DNA of 64,000 nt from Craterostigma plantagineum (Eukaryota; Streptophyta; Magnoliopsida; Lamiales; Linderniaceae), in contig JAPQWV010000686.1 in the NCBI GenBank assembly GCA_027422505.1, forward strand, positions 62,001-126,000, given 5' to 3'. Positions within the stretch are counted from its first letter, which is position 1, and each line of letters starts with the position of its first letter. Below are positions 33,261 to 44,311 of this stretch, in pieces. The position numbers and the translations under genes are program-made. A model generated the notes under the pieces. It was not told the DNA's origin. It saw only the letters and a program-made list of their open reading frames with translations, and made no database searches.

Positions 33261-34928
33261 TGTACCATACGAGATTAGGAAATATCATATCCTCAGTTTT
33301 TATGATTATGGAACTCTTAGACATATGCGCTAGGACTTGCTTGATCGAATATGCTTACATGCTTCCGTGCTGCATAAAATGTTGACCCTCTTGGTCCATG
33401 AGCGTTAGAGAGTTTTGATGAACTATGTAATTTTAATGACGTTAGGTCTATAAGTTAAGCAATTCGATAAATGATAAATATAATGTCTTAGTACATGATA
33501 ATATTCGACCATGCATTATTTGTGAGCTATAAATTGGTTAAAGTGTTGAATATTTGATTCACTTGTGACTCTGTGATTTATTGGTGGAACTATGTGATCA
33601 CATGTTATAGACGTCTCATATGATAGGATATATCGCTCTGTGCTATTTATGGAAATGCGTGTGAGGTATCCTGCCGGATTATATGTGGAAAATATGCTGT
33701 CTAAATATGGAAAGTGATATATCCATTGAGAATCGTTTATTCATGACTGAAACTTGCATCTACGATTTTTGAATGCATCCCGCTGAACTAGTTGTGCGAA
33801 ATCGATTTGATATCTTTCATTATAATGATTAGGATATTATAATTAGAGTGATTGATTGACATTGTGGATAAGATGCAAACGTATGGTATGTGCTTAAAAA
33901 CGGAAGCAATTCGAATATATATGCTCTGATCTGATTTATGTGCTAAACATGGTAAATATATTGATCGGATACTATGTGCTGAATATGGAAAATGTATTGA
34001 TAGTCTGCTTTCTCGTGTACTAAGCATGGGAAGTAAATCTGGATTGACTTGTTCTATAAACCGATAGCAGAGAATCACATATGGAAAGTTCTGTTATGAT
34101 AAATATAATTCGAAATAATTTAACATGTCTTGAGAACGAATTTGAACCTTTATATGGAATATAATCATGCTTTAATGAGCTTGTGACCGTTGAGATGATT
34201 TATTAGAATCATGATTTACATGGCATGTTGACTCTCGAGAATTGCATGGATTATGTGCCTGATTTGGTGATTAATATCTTAATCTGATTTTCCATGTGAA
34301 CTGTTGAATGAAAAGGTTTATATATGAGCAACACATCATATTTTCGAGTCACTTAGAATTTGCGAACATACGACTACGAGAGTTTGAGCAGAAACATTAT
34401 TGAGGGATTCTTGAGCGTTCATTTGCAATAGCTTTTTGCCTACCTAAGCGATCATTTGCGAAGTACTAATTGTACTGAGATATTCCAACCCTCCACCATA
34501 TATTCAGTCTTCACACGTGTTGTCTTCGGACGTAAGCAATACCAAGGAGGCAAGGTCGACACTTACGCATACGTGAAGGGAAAGATGAGTTCCGGGCGCC
34601 CTTCGGTAGTGACTTATGTTCCGATAGGAATTGGAAATTCCCAGAAATGAAACTCGGCGTATGGTAACCTAGTGTGTCTTGTGTTCGACATGTTTTGGTT
34701 ATGTATTGGGCTACTCAATCAGTTTTGTATCCAGCTACGGTGCATTATAGTGATTGGTTAAATTCTTGGGGAGAAAACCTCATGGAGAGGAGTAAACCCC
34801 AGTTGGGGATATAACCTCTATAAAATTCTTGTCTCGCATTTACTTAACAGTTATTTCCTTTTGGTAGTGAGACAGACCCGACACACGTTTGACGTAACTA
34901 GGATATATCAGGCACACTGATCACAAGC
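33261..34928 (+). repeat. H1 3' LTR, left part
   Basis: It is placed from TGTACCATACG directly after the last PPT to the CAAGC duplication at 34924-34928, where element D is inserted. The sequence is AT-rich with no supported gene. The end of the LTR resumes at 54756. Without the 5' LTR in view the start is inferred from the PPT only. Confidence 0.6.
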
Positions 34929-35246
34929 TGTTGGCCCTTTTATTACCAAACAAGGATCAAAAGAAAAAGGATTGAATGTGAAAACCGTGAAGAACACCTT
35001 GAGTGCATGTTAGTGTGTGTATTTCTATGGAAAAGTACAACGTTGCTTACCTTTTGATTTCTTTTGATAAACCCTAATTAGGGTAAGTTGGGGCTTTATA
35101 TACCACAAGTATTTGATATATTAAAGCCCAGTCCCAAACTTCTACTAAATATCATAAGCCTCCCCAAACTACATCAACCCATTAAAATAAATACATATAA
35201 ACCCAAGATTACATAAATTGAAGGATGCTACAAAATATTACTAACA
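34929..35246 (-). repeat. Element D 3' LTR (318 bp)
   Basis: On the minus strand it starts TGTTAGTAATATTTTG at 35246 and ends GGGCCAACA at 34929. It contains TTTATATACC-type sequence near 35095. It aligns to the copy at 54439-54750 except for its last ~24 bases. Confidence 0.72.
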
Positions 35247-35258
35247 ATCTCCCCCTTA
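35247..35258 (-). other. Polypurine tract of element D
   Basis: Minus strand TAAGGGGGAGAT lies immediately before TGTTAGTAAT, the typical copia/Sirevirus arrangement. It fixes the orientation of D. Confidence 0.82.
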
Positions 35259-35479
35259 GCATCCTTTTCGCTTTGGTGTCCTTTGTGTCTTCTTCTTCTT
35301 GGGTTTCTCCACTGCATAGGCTGATTTACTGACTCCAGGTCTGATCTCGTATGATATAGCATTCTTCGTAGAGATATTCGATCTTAGATGATATCGATCT
35401 TTTCGTATTTCTCCTGGACTTCTGCTTCTTCGAACCTTAGTTGCTCCAGAATCCTTCTGAGTTTGCTTCGAATCATCAG

Positions 35480-38400
35480 TAGCGTTCCATCGCTAAATTT
35501 GGCAATCTCTGATGTTTTCATCAGCGTCTTTTCTCCTTTGTAGTTGATGTAGACAACTGATGGATCGTCGTCTGATTATGTGGCCTTCACCAAGATTTGG
35601 ATCGGGGACTTCGGAGGATTGCTTCGTAAGATTTACCCTCTTCATATTGCTTTCCACCGCCATTTGAAGGTCGTGAGTCGCATTGAATTTAAGTTGGCGC
35701 ATCATGAATCGCTTAAGGGCGACGTATCCCACCTTCAGGTCAGGATTCTGAAGTGTTCCAAGGAATCTGAAGCTTCCCAGTATCTGATCAATGTCTTCAC
35801 CTCTGACGTAGGAGAGATCACCTTCAGTCTTCTTCGACCGTTCCATCTTCTTGCTGCACTTTGTAGATAGGAAATTCATAGAAATCAAGACGAGCTCGCC
35901 GTATTCCCAGGAATTTGTTGATTCTGGCTTTTTCCTTTTCTTCTCTTCTAAGAGTATCAACATCAGCTCCTTTTCCTCTCCATACAAGCCCTCTACGAAG
36001 AGAGAGCAGGTATCATATGGCGGTTGGTCTCGAGAGATGAGTAAGGCCTCTTAGATCAAGCTGGTCTAACTTCTTGATCCTATCTTCCTTCCTCCAGATT
36101 CTCCTTCGTATCTCTTCTTGATAAGGAGCAATCATTTGACATTTTCCCATGGTGGTTTCTGTTTTTCTCCTATCTTCGACTTCGAGGGGGGCACTCATCA
36201 TCGACGATGGCGTGTTTGAGAAGCTCGGGAAGTTCTGGAATGTTAGCTTCGTAGTCTTCTCCTTCCTCGAGTTCATCATCGTCGATAAGGGCCAGGCTAA
36301 CATTTGCCTTCATCAGGAAGTATCTGGCATTATCCAGTAAGCCCTTGGTCAGGGCTGGATGCATCGGCTTTGTTAACCAGTCGTCGTTGAAGATGTATTT
36401 TTCTACCGTTGTGTGTGGATTGTAAAGTGTTTCGAGAGATATGATTGGTTCATTTGACTGAAGGGATAGAGTATGTGAGGATGGAGGATCGGAGGAGGTT
36501 CTTAGATTTGTGAGGCTAGGCAGTGAGAGACTCATGGCTAGTGAGGAGGTCAGTTGGGTTGTTTTGGTAGTAGTTCGGATATATTTTGTGGTTTGGGTGG
36601 TTTGGGTAGGTGTTTTGGTGACGGTTGGTTGCGGCGGTTGAGGTTGAGGCCCTGTGTCTCGTGTCTTCTCCCCCTCGGGACGATCCTCATCATCAGGGTC
36701 GTCACGTGGCTGACGTGATGTTTGGGCCTCGCCTCGGCAGGTGAACGGGAGATCAGGATGTCTAAGGACCTCCGCTTCATAATCGGTGAGCTTCGGTGCA
36801 GTGTGGAGTCTGGCCAGCAAGACTACGATGAGTTCTGTGATGGGAACGTTCCACGGGCTGCCTTTAGAGGCAGGAGATGAATCGGCTTTAGAGAAGGTGC
36901 TTCTTCGGTGACGGGGGATTTGCCTTTGTCTCGAGTGGATGTACCAATTGCGCTGTACACTTGGGTCATGATGGTGTCCTCGAGATCTTTTGCAAACTCA
37001 GCGAGTCGGTCTTCAGCCTGGCCTCTGTCAGGAATGGGGAAAATAACCTGACGGAGTCACGAAGACGTTCTGTCGTCACAACATCAGTAGAAGGTACTGA
37101 TGTGCCGCCTGTTTGCACAGGACTTGAAGAACCGAGGCCACCTAGGCTCACCGTTGACATCAATGCTGAGACAGAATCAGATCGATGGCCCAAGTCCGTA
37201 GCTGCTGTGATGTTGACTACGTTGGCTCTTTGCTCTGTTCCATACTAGACTCTAGTATGGAGACATTGTGGAGCGTTCTGTCTAGATCACTAAGATCTAG
37301 AGGTGCAGAAACTAGAGTAAGTGTCCTAGAAAATGGAAAAATTATGGATGGTGAGGGCACTGGACTAGTCGTGACCAAGGAAAGTGCAGTCTGGGGTTGA
37401 GGACTGCTTGGTACATCTACCCCCTCCGAGCGAGGTGGTGATGAATGATGTGGCACCCTGTGTGTATCTGAAACAATCATCTGTTGGGAGATGATTGAGT
37501 AGCTAGGGACGGTAGTTTGTGCGATTGGACCTGATGTCGTGAATTCCACTCGGGGGAAGACAAAGTCGTCCCCTGCATCTATTGGATTGGCCCGGCTTGT
37601 TTGTGGACTAGTGGACTGAGGAAGACGGTCGTGTTTGTTTTGTACGCCGTTCCTGTTGACTGCTTCTGTCATCCCCTTTGGATTTTCTCTTCTGTTTTGG
37701 CTTTGGGGATGAAGAGCTACCTAGACCCACATTTGGCTGTGAGGTTTGGCTTGTCCCTGGGTTAGGTTCAACTGGGATGTGTTGAACCATGGGAACATCA
37801 TCGAGGTTGTTGGCTCGAAGGTATTTTAGTAGCTCCGGGTCTGTTTGATCAAGGAGTTGAAGTAGATAGTCTGGTAGAATCATGGCCTCCTGATCGATTT
37901 TGCTCTTTGTTGGTTGTATTTTGATGAGCTTCGCAGATTGATAGCCCTCGGTCCTGGGTCGGCGCTCTATTTCGAGATGGAGATCCAAGAAGTGTTGGAC
38001 GATGACAGGGAGCCACTGTAGGTAAGGAAGTACTGGCTTCGTGGATCAGAGACCTCGCCTTCGTAGTTGATCAAGGATGTCTGTCCAGCAGTTGTGCCAT
38101 ATCATAATTTTTGTTGAAGACTATCCCATGGAAGATCAGTATGATGTTGTGGTTGCAGCGGTCGAACCCCGCGTGCTTCGGAGAGAGGTATTTGTTGATG
38201 ATCAAAAATAGGGCTCGCCAGGGTCCAGGGATATCTTTTGCAGTGAAGTCATGAAGGCGAATGGTGTTTTTGTCATTAGGTTTGTGGTCCATGAATAGGA
38301 AGTCTCTGATTAGGTCATCGTTAGAGGGATGGGGATCATATATTAGTGAGTGTGGTAGGTTTAGTAGGGAGCGAAGAATGGTTGGGGTACAGACGACTCC

Positions 38401-38676
38401 GGTGTTGTCGATTTTAGCGGAGAGACGAATTGTTTTTGGGTTATTTGTTGGGTTCTGTAGGGTGGACCAAAATTGTTGGACGTAGACTTCTGGGACAACC
38501 TCGGTGATATTTAGGGCTATTCTCGGAGGGTGGTTTGCTAGAATTTTGACAATAATAGGATCTGGGCACGAGGTGTTGTCAAAGTCTAGTTGGAGGTTGT
38601 TGGGTATTCTCTGTGCCCAGTCCTTTGGAGCAAAAATATCATCAATTGCTCGCGTTATTTTGGTAATTCTGTAACA
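35480..38676 (-). pseudogene. Large Sirevirus-type accessory ORF of element D, broken
   Basis: Minus-strand fragments read from about 38676. First comes a domain with EVYVQQFWSTL, RLSAKIDNTG, LRSLLNLPHS, GPWRALFLIINKYLS and FDRCNHNIILIFHGIV (to 38071), then LLQLLDQTDPELLKYLRANN and a basic KPKQKRKSK stretch (37608-37988). Ser/Pro/Thr-rich parts follow (36966-37672 and 36170-36820). The C-terminal part (35493-35987) has LQMAVESNMKRVNLTK. I recall this set of motifs from Sirevirus-linked proteins of asterids. At least five frame breaks separate the pieces. No ATG opens the first frame; it is preceded by TTACAG, which could be a splice acceptor. Function unknown. Confidence 0.6.
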
Positions 38677-38691
38677 TGAGATTAATTAATT

Positions 38692-39484
38692 AGTGGATTA
38701 TCGTGTAATACATCATACTGAAAGTCATGAAAGACGAAATGTTGTTACACTTCGGGAACTAGATAAAATTTCACAAGTTTAAATTTGTGTAACTTGAGTC
38801 GGCCGATACGAAAGAGCATTGTAAAACTTAACAATCAATTGACGAGCTCCTCAATCGGACGATTTGAATTTAAAGAACAAATTGATGTTGGTTTCGGGAG
38901 GGAAGTTCAATCGATCGATTCAAATTATAGTTCTGTTATACTTCGGTTTCGATCGAAACTGTTGAATAGTATGATTTAAAAACATGGTATGATTAAAAAA
39001 TAGTTTCGGCCGAAAGTCCTAAGTCGGACGATTGAAATCATAGTCCAGATGGTGACATGTAATCATCAGAGAGTGTTATCTCTCTAGTTTTGTAGCTATC
39101 ATTGAGTTTTGTGTAGTCACACACGATTTGAGCCCATTCTTTATTCCTCTATTTCTGTTCGTCAGATTCAGTCACCTCACTTGTGATCCTACGAAGGGCC
39201 TTAGTTGTTCAAGGCTTAACCCAAAACGTTTAATGTTGTACAGAGAGAGTATTTTACTGTCTCTGGGTTAGTAGTGGGTTCAAATCCCAATCCTTCGCGG
39301 GGATCATAGAATTCAGCATCTTTAGGTTGGCTAAGAAAGAGGGTTCGTTCAGATTGACCTCTTTTGGTGATAATGTCCTCTAATTATTTGACTTTCTTGT
39401 ATTGACGAACACGTTCGTTGGTGATTAGTCCGTATTGTGACAATACATTTACTCGTTCTTCCTCGCTGTCTTTCAAGCTTCCCA
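38692..39484 (-). other. Element D noncoding region with CG palindromes
   Basis: About 0.8 kb upstream (in sense) of the D ORF holds no supported gene. It carries scattered CG-centred near-palindromes such as TCGGCCGA, ATCGATCGAT, TTCGATCGAA and TTTCGGCCGAAA at 38795-39025. Similar motifs recur at 53987-54440 beyond the gypsy insertion, which supports both being parts of D. An isolated tRNA T-arm-like stretch (GGTTCAAATCC, near 39278) has no matching D arm. Confidence 0.45.
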
Positions 39485-40070
39485 TTCAAAGAACTCATTC
39501 ATTTACGGATGTAATCCGCAACATCCATCCCTCCTTGTTTGAGTCTAATGAACTCATTCATTTTTAGCACTCGCTCAGGTGCTGTGAAGTATTTTGCCCG
39601 AAAAAGTTCTTTAAACCTTTCCCATGTCGTAGTAGTAGGGTCTTCAAGAATTTTGATGGTATCCCACCAAAATCCCGCGCTCCCTCTCAGCATGAACACC
39701 GCGCATAGAACTTTCTCATGTTCAGGTACGCGGCTGTATAAGAACATGTTCTCCAAAGTACGCAGCCAATCTTCCGCTACCATCGGATCGGTTGCGTCTT
39801 CGAATTCGAATGTCGGGGGGTTTAGTTTACGGAACTTCTCTCTAATGATTTCCATACGTTCGGGCTAAGGAGATTGGCGAGGTCCGGACAAACTTCGGTT
39901 ATGGCTATGGATAAGCTCATTGATTTGATCCGACTGACGTTGGATCAATTCAGTTAAGCACATAATAGTTGAGTCCAGCTCAAGATTCGGGGATTCAGAC
40001 TCAACTCTACGACTGGATTCACCTCTCTTTCCCTACGTCCTCTAGGCATTCTTATCGCTATTACCTACAA
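39485..40070 (-). pseudogene. Gag fragment of A'
   Basis: A minus-strand ATG near 40054 begins MPRGRRERE, the counterpart of MPRTRREVG in family A. A frameshift in the first 15 codons and a stop near 39862 precede the 118-codon frame at 39499-39855: [76 protein letters not shown]. The sequence then ends abruptly. The junction carries a second AATGAATGAGTTC, repeating gag sequence about 60 bp upstream in sense, so the truncation probably used short homology. Confidence 0.83.
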
Positions 40071-40172
40071 TAATCACACAGACACATATGTTATTATAAT
40101 CACATAATTACATCAAATTTAGAACTTACAGGCAAGGCTGATCCTCCAGGCTTTTGGGCGGCCGTACATGGA

Positions 40173-43100
40173 TGTGACGACCCGACTTCCTAACCGCCTA
40201 ACCTAGCGCATTTCTACGTGCCTAGCGAATTTGAAAATAAAGAAGTGCACCGAAAATGCATACAAATTTTTTCATTTTTCATATATCGAATGAAACATTG
40301 TTCTATACAAGACAAAAGAATGCATGTCGAACATCAGGTTCCAGACATGGTCTAACTACAACGGCGAATGTGTGTCGGCACAGCAAAAGCTCCTATGCGC
40401 CCGGCCTCACAGGTCGTCATCCACACACACACGTCCACCCCCAAAAGCAGCACGAAGCTCCGAAAGGTTGGCCTTGCCTTCAAAACGCGCTCACATACCG
40501 CGATCGCCAGTGCCTACAACACACAACGTAAGGGATGAGCCACCGAGGCTCAGTAAACAGAAATTATGCATGTATGCACGTGTCACTCCCCCGCATCGGC
40601 AATCCGCGCCGATGCCTATAACCCTCGCAAAGGCAATCCACGCCGATGCATATAACACTCGCAAAGGCAAACCGCGCTGATGCATATAACATCCATACCA
40701 ACGTACTCAGACTAATGTCACTCAGGGCCCTCGGCTAATCTCACTATGCACCACAAGAGCTCACGTCAGCAGTCCACGCCGGATGGCCGAACCCTAGGAT
40801 GCACATCGTTCCCCTAGGTCGCCATATAATCCCGGTCGTCCCCGACTGTCCGGCGGTCGCTCACGCTGATAGCCCACGCTGAGGTCGCCTACACCAGGGT
40901 TCCACCCTGTGTCGCTTACATCCTCAGGTCGCACCCTCCAGGTCGCACCTTACCGCCACGGGCCATGCCCAAATCCTATCCATAGGATATCAATATATAT
41001 ATCTAAAATAATAGTACGACGACGCTAAAACGCCGCCCTGGTAGCATAGTAGACAGCCCCTGACTCAACTACGAGTCGACACCCTTGCCCACATCGGCAA
41101 GTCCTCGTCGCGTACAAGCGACACATCATTACGCACACTCAATCCCACGACCCTCCCTCACGAGTTCGTGTGTGCACGTGAGTATGCATATGCAGATGCA
41201 GGTAAATGCAACGTAGACTTACCACATTTAAATACTTCGATCAATTTACTACTTCATGAAACCACGTAAGCACATAGTCACGCAAATTAGGCACGTAAAA
41301 CAAGTTGTGTGTCGTAGTTGGACTTCTACTTACCTGTCGTCCGTCGACTAGTTGCTACCTTATCCGATGTAACTCCTAGGTGTCGACCTTAGCATAAGAA
41401 TAATTAAGTTAGTACCTTATTTAAATCATTTAACTAGCTAAAGTCTCGAATTTCCTGAGTCCCGTCCTTAAGCATAAAATATCAATGTCAGTACACTATC
41501 TAAATTAATAATCAAGCACTTGAAATTCCTAAGTGTCTATATATATTATATCTGTTATTGCCTTTAAAGGATAATTACTTAGAAAGAGTCCGTAAATCGT
41601 GAATTCGTGAAATCTCAAGGTTCGTGAAATTATTAAAATGCGTGAAACTTAGTTCATGAAGTTATAATAGTTTGTGGAATTTAGTTCGGGAAGTGCCTAG
41701 CTAGATCTCTCAATTCGCAAAATTGTGTCCTGATGACCCGTGAAATTGGGTTCGTGAAGTTTGCTCCTTACTATCGAATTCATCAAATCTTGGATTCGCC
41801 AAGTAGGGTTCGCGAACGCTACATGGAGTACGCAAGGTTCCCTATAGTTCGTGAAGTTCTTTGTACAACTACATTACGTGAAGTGCTTATCTTATTATTT
41901 TATTGCCTTAATTCTCGTGAAGTGCTAGTCAACTTGTGGAGTTATTGCTTAGTATCAATTTGTCAAGTGCTCATTGGTTATTTGAAATACTCCACCTCGT
42001 GAATCACCTAACATCAATGCGTGAAGTTCTTCTATAACTTATAATATTCCCTCATGAAGTCCCATATGACTTATATATTATTTTATTTCTTTATGAAGTT
42101 CTATGTATAACCTATGATATTATTCTATTCCTTTTGTTAAGTTCTAGGTAGCTTATAATACTTTTCTATTCCATTATGCTACGTGACCTTCCCTAGTGCT
42201 TCCACAATTACCAACTACTCAATTATTGAGGTTTGTTTCCTAGCATAAGTATAATTCGCCCAGCTTATATACGACATAGTAGTATTATTTTATTCTTACA
42301 CCTCCCAAAGTTCGTCAAGTTTCCTAACAATTCGTGAAGCTTGCTATACACACACTCGGCGGTTTCTACATGGTCGCGAAGTATTCTTAAGTTCCTAGTA
42401 ATTCGCGAGGTTACATTCGCAAATCTTGACTTGGCAAAGTTTCTAATTTGCGAACCTTAGAATTAACATATTACGACTTGCGAAGTCAGTTCGCAAAGTG
42501 ATTAGTTGGTTCGCGAACCCCTCATAAGAATAGACGGAATTCGTCAAGCTCGTTCGCGAATTAGCTCTCACATGGAATTCGCCAACCTTGGATTCGCAAA
42601 GTTATAGGTTCGCCATCCTCTCTCAGCCCGCAAATCGGTGAGTTCGCGAACTACAATGGGCCCGCAAAGTGTGATTCGCCAATGGGAGTTCGCAATCTTC
42701 ATGCCGTCAAGGGTTCGCAAAGTAGTTCCAACCCGCAAAACCTCTGCTTGATTCGCAAAACGGGTTCGTCAAATAGGATCGGCCCGCAAAGTGGGTATGA
42801 GTTCGCAAAACACCTCTAAACATTTTTCAATTTGCAATGTACTAGCTTTAAGGATCAAAAAGTTACTTTTCTCAAGAACATTTTAAAAGTCGATAGGAAT
42901 TGCTAAAAATCTTAAGATCTGAGCCTAACAAAATGCAAGTTCTGACCTATTTTCCGTGCTTAATAAGTTCTAATCGTGTTACCATGCAATTAATTAATTA
43001 AAGAAAAAGGCTAAGCTAAGGTTGGGACACAATTCCGGGAGTTCGAATCGCGTGAGTCCTAGCAAGTGGGTATCTTCTTGTTCATAATTCCTTTGGAATA

Positions 43101-43836
43101 CCTTACAACATTTAACCCTAAGCAAGTCAATCCTAAACTTGGAAACTAAAATCCTAAGCTAGAAACTTGGAAAGGAATAGGAATATTCATACCTTCTTCT
43201 TCGAGGCTCTAGTTCGATTTTCTCCTTTCGTTCCCTTTTAGTGTGAGAGTGGGTTGTGGATATTTTGTTATTTGAAGGTATGGTGGGTTATGTAGATGTT
43301 GGCGTGTTCTTCCCTTGAATGAAGGAGCTTTGTCTCCAAGATTTTTATTTAAGAATTTGGGCCAATATTAGAATTCAATTCTGGGCCTAATTGTGAATTA
43401 TAACTTCTTGGACCATTTATGTTATATTGGACTAAGCCTATAAATTATTCTTGGGCTTGAGTTTGGGTTCCATCCTAGTCCAATTGCAATTGTAGCCCAG
43501 TTTTCTCATTAGTTCAATTTCCTTAATTAAATTTCGAAAATCCCTTAATAATTAGAATTTATAGGGCACAAATTCAATGCGCACAATCCCCAGAATTAAT
43601 TAGTCCTGAATATTCACGGTCACGTAGGCATGAGATGTGTACAAAATTAAATTAGTCACATAGTCCGCAAAGATAATTGCATCAATTTCCACCTAATAAA
43701 TTAAGCACGCATTTCGACATGCAAACTTCACATAATTCACCCAGCATAGAACAATTTGCACAAAATGCACATAATTGCATTCAACTTGTATGCAAATTTA
43801 TTGGCCTCTAATGCTTCCGAGGACCCGGGTGCTACA
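40173..43836 (-). repeat. Element E 3' LTR, 3.66 kb
   Basis: Plus-strand ends are TGTGACGACCCG and GGGTGCTACA. Contents from the left: core module (40510-40582), a GCATCGGC/GCCGATGC hairpin and two copies of a ~32-bp repeat near 40603-40690, GC-rich sequence to about 41170, the TTCGNNAA array (41590-42830), and an AT-rich end. It is 256 bp longer than the 5' LTR, chiefly because it keeps about 250 bp (roughly 40965-41212) that the 5' LTR lost. Confidence 0.94.
41590..42830 (-). repeat. TTCGNNAA octamer array in element E LTR
   Basis: Several dozen copies of degenerate octamers are spread over 1.2 kb, in forms such as TTCGTGAA, TTCGCGAA, TTCGCAAA, TTCGCCAA and CCCGCAAA. Each is usually followed by G, GT or GTT. 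TTCGCGAA is a perfect palindrome. The 5' LTR carries the same array at about 49690-50930. Translations of the array give short meaningless ORFs. Confidence 0.75.
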
Positions 43837-43849
43837 TCCTCCCCCCCTT
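43837..43849 (-). other. Polypurine tract of element E
   Basis: On the minus strand AAGGGGGGGAGGA lies directly before the 3' LTR start TGTAGCACCC. It is about 25 bp past the pol stop. Confidence 0.88.
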
Positions 43850-43871
43850 AAAGAGGATTTCGGCCCCGAAA

Positions 43872-44311
43872 TCAGCCCGTTTGGAACAATTCAGGATAGC
43901 GGGTTTTCATCTCATCCTTGCGTTCCCATGTAGCTTCCTCTATTGACTGATTTCGCCACAGAACTTTTACCAGAGGAATCTCTTTGTTCCTAAGCCTCTT
44001 CGTCTCATGCATCAATATTTCTACGGGAATTTCCTCATAACTCAGGTCTGGTTTCAGGTGTTGATGCAGTGAGTCATTTATCAACACGTGGCTTGGGTCA
44101 GCGATATACTTCCGCAACGTGGAAACATGGAATACATCGTGTACTTGCGACAACGATGCTGGTAGTTTTAGTTGGTATGCTACTTCACCAACTCTCTTTA
44201 TTATCTTGAAGGGACCAATGTATCTTGGGCTTAGTTTTCCCTTTTTGCCGAATCTCTTCACGCCCTTCATTGGCGACACTTTCACGAAAACCCAATCATC
44301 AACTTCAAATT
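43872..44311 (-). CDS. Integrase C-terminal part and chromodomain-like tail of element E
   Basis: The minus-strand frame continues pol after a one-base deletion near 44331, where the sequence reads GCGATCGAAG. It includes [15 protein letters not shown], the GPF/Y region [30 protein letters not shown], and the chromodomain-like tail from [10 protein letters not shown] through [14 protein letters not shown] to the stop at 43872. In chromoviruses this tail recognises chromatin marks and steers integration; that role is family knowledge. Confidence 0.88.

Noticed and set aside
34456..34650. 64-codon ORF in the H1 3' LTR
   Set aside because: It lies within LTR sequence, has no recognised motif, and is of a length expected by chance.
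39261..39300. tRNA-like T-arm GTGGGTTCAAATCCCAAT
   Set aside because: No acceptor stem, D arm or anticodon arm could be placed upstream at the right distance. It is an isolated B-box-like sequence within element D.
41590..42830. Possible CRISPR-like array of TTCG motifs
   Set aside because: Motifs are 8 bp, degenerate and irregularly spaced inside a plant LTR. There are no direct repeats of CRISPR length and no spacers.
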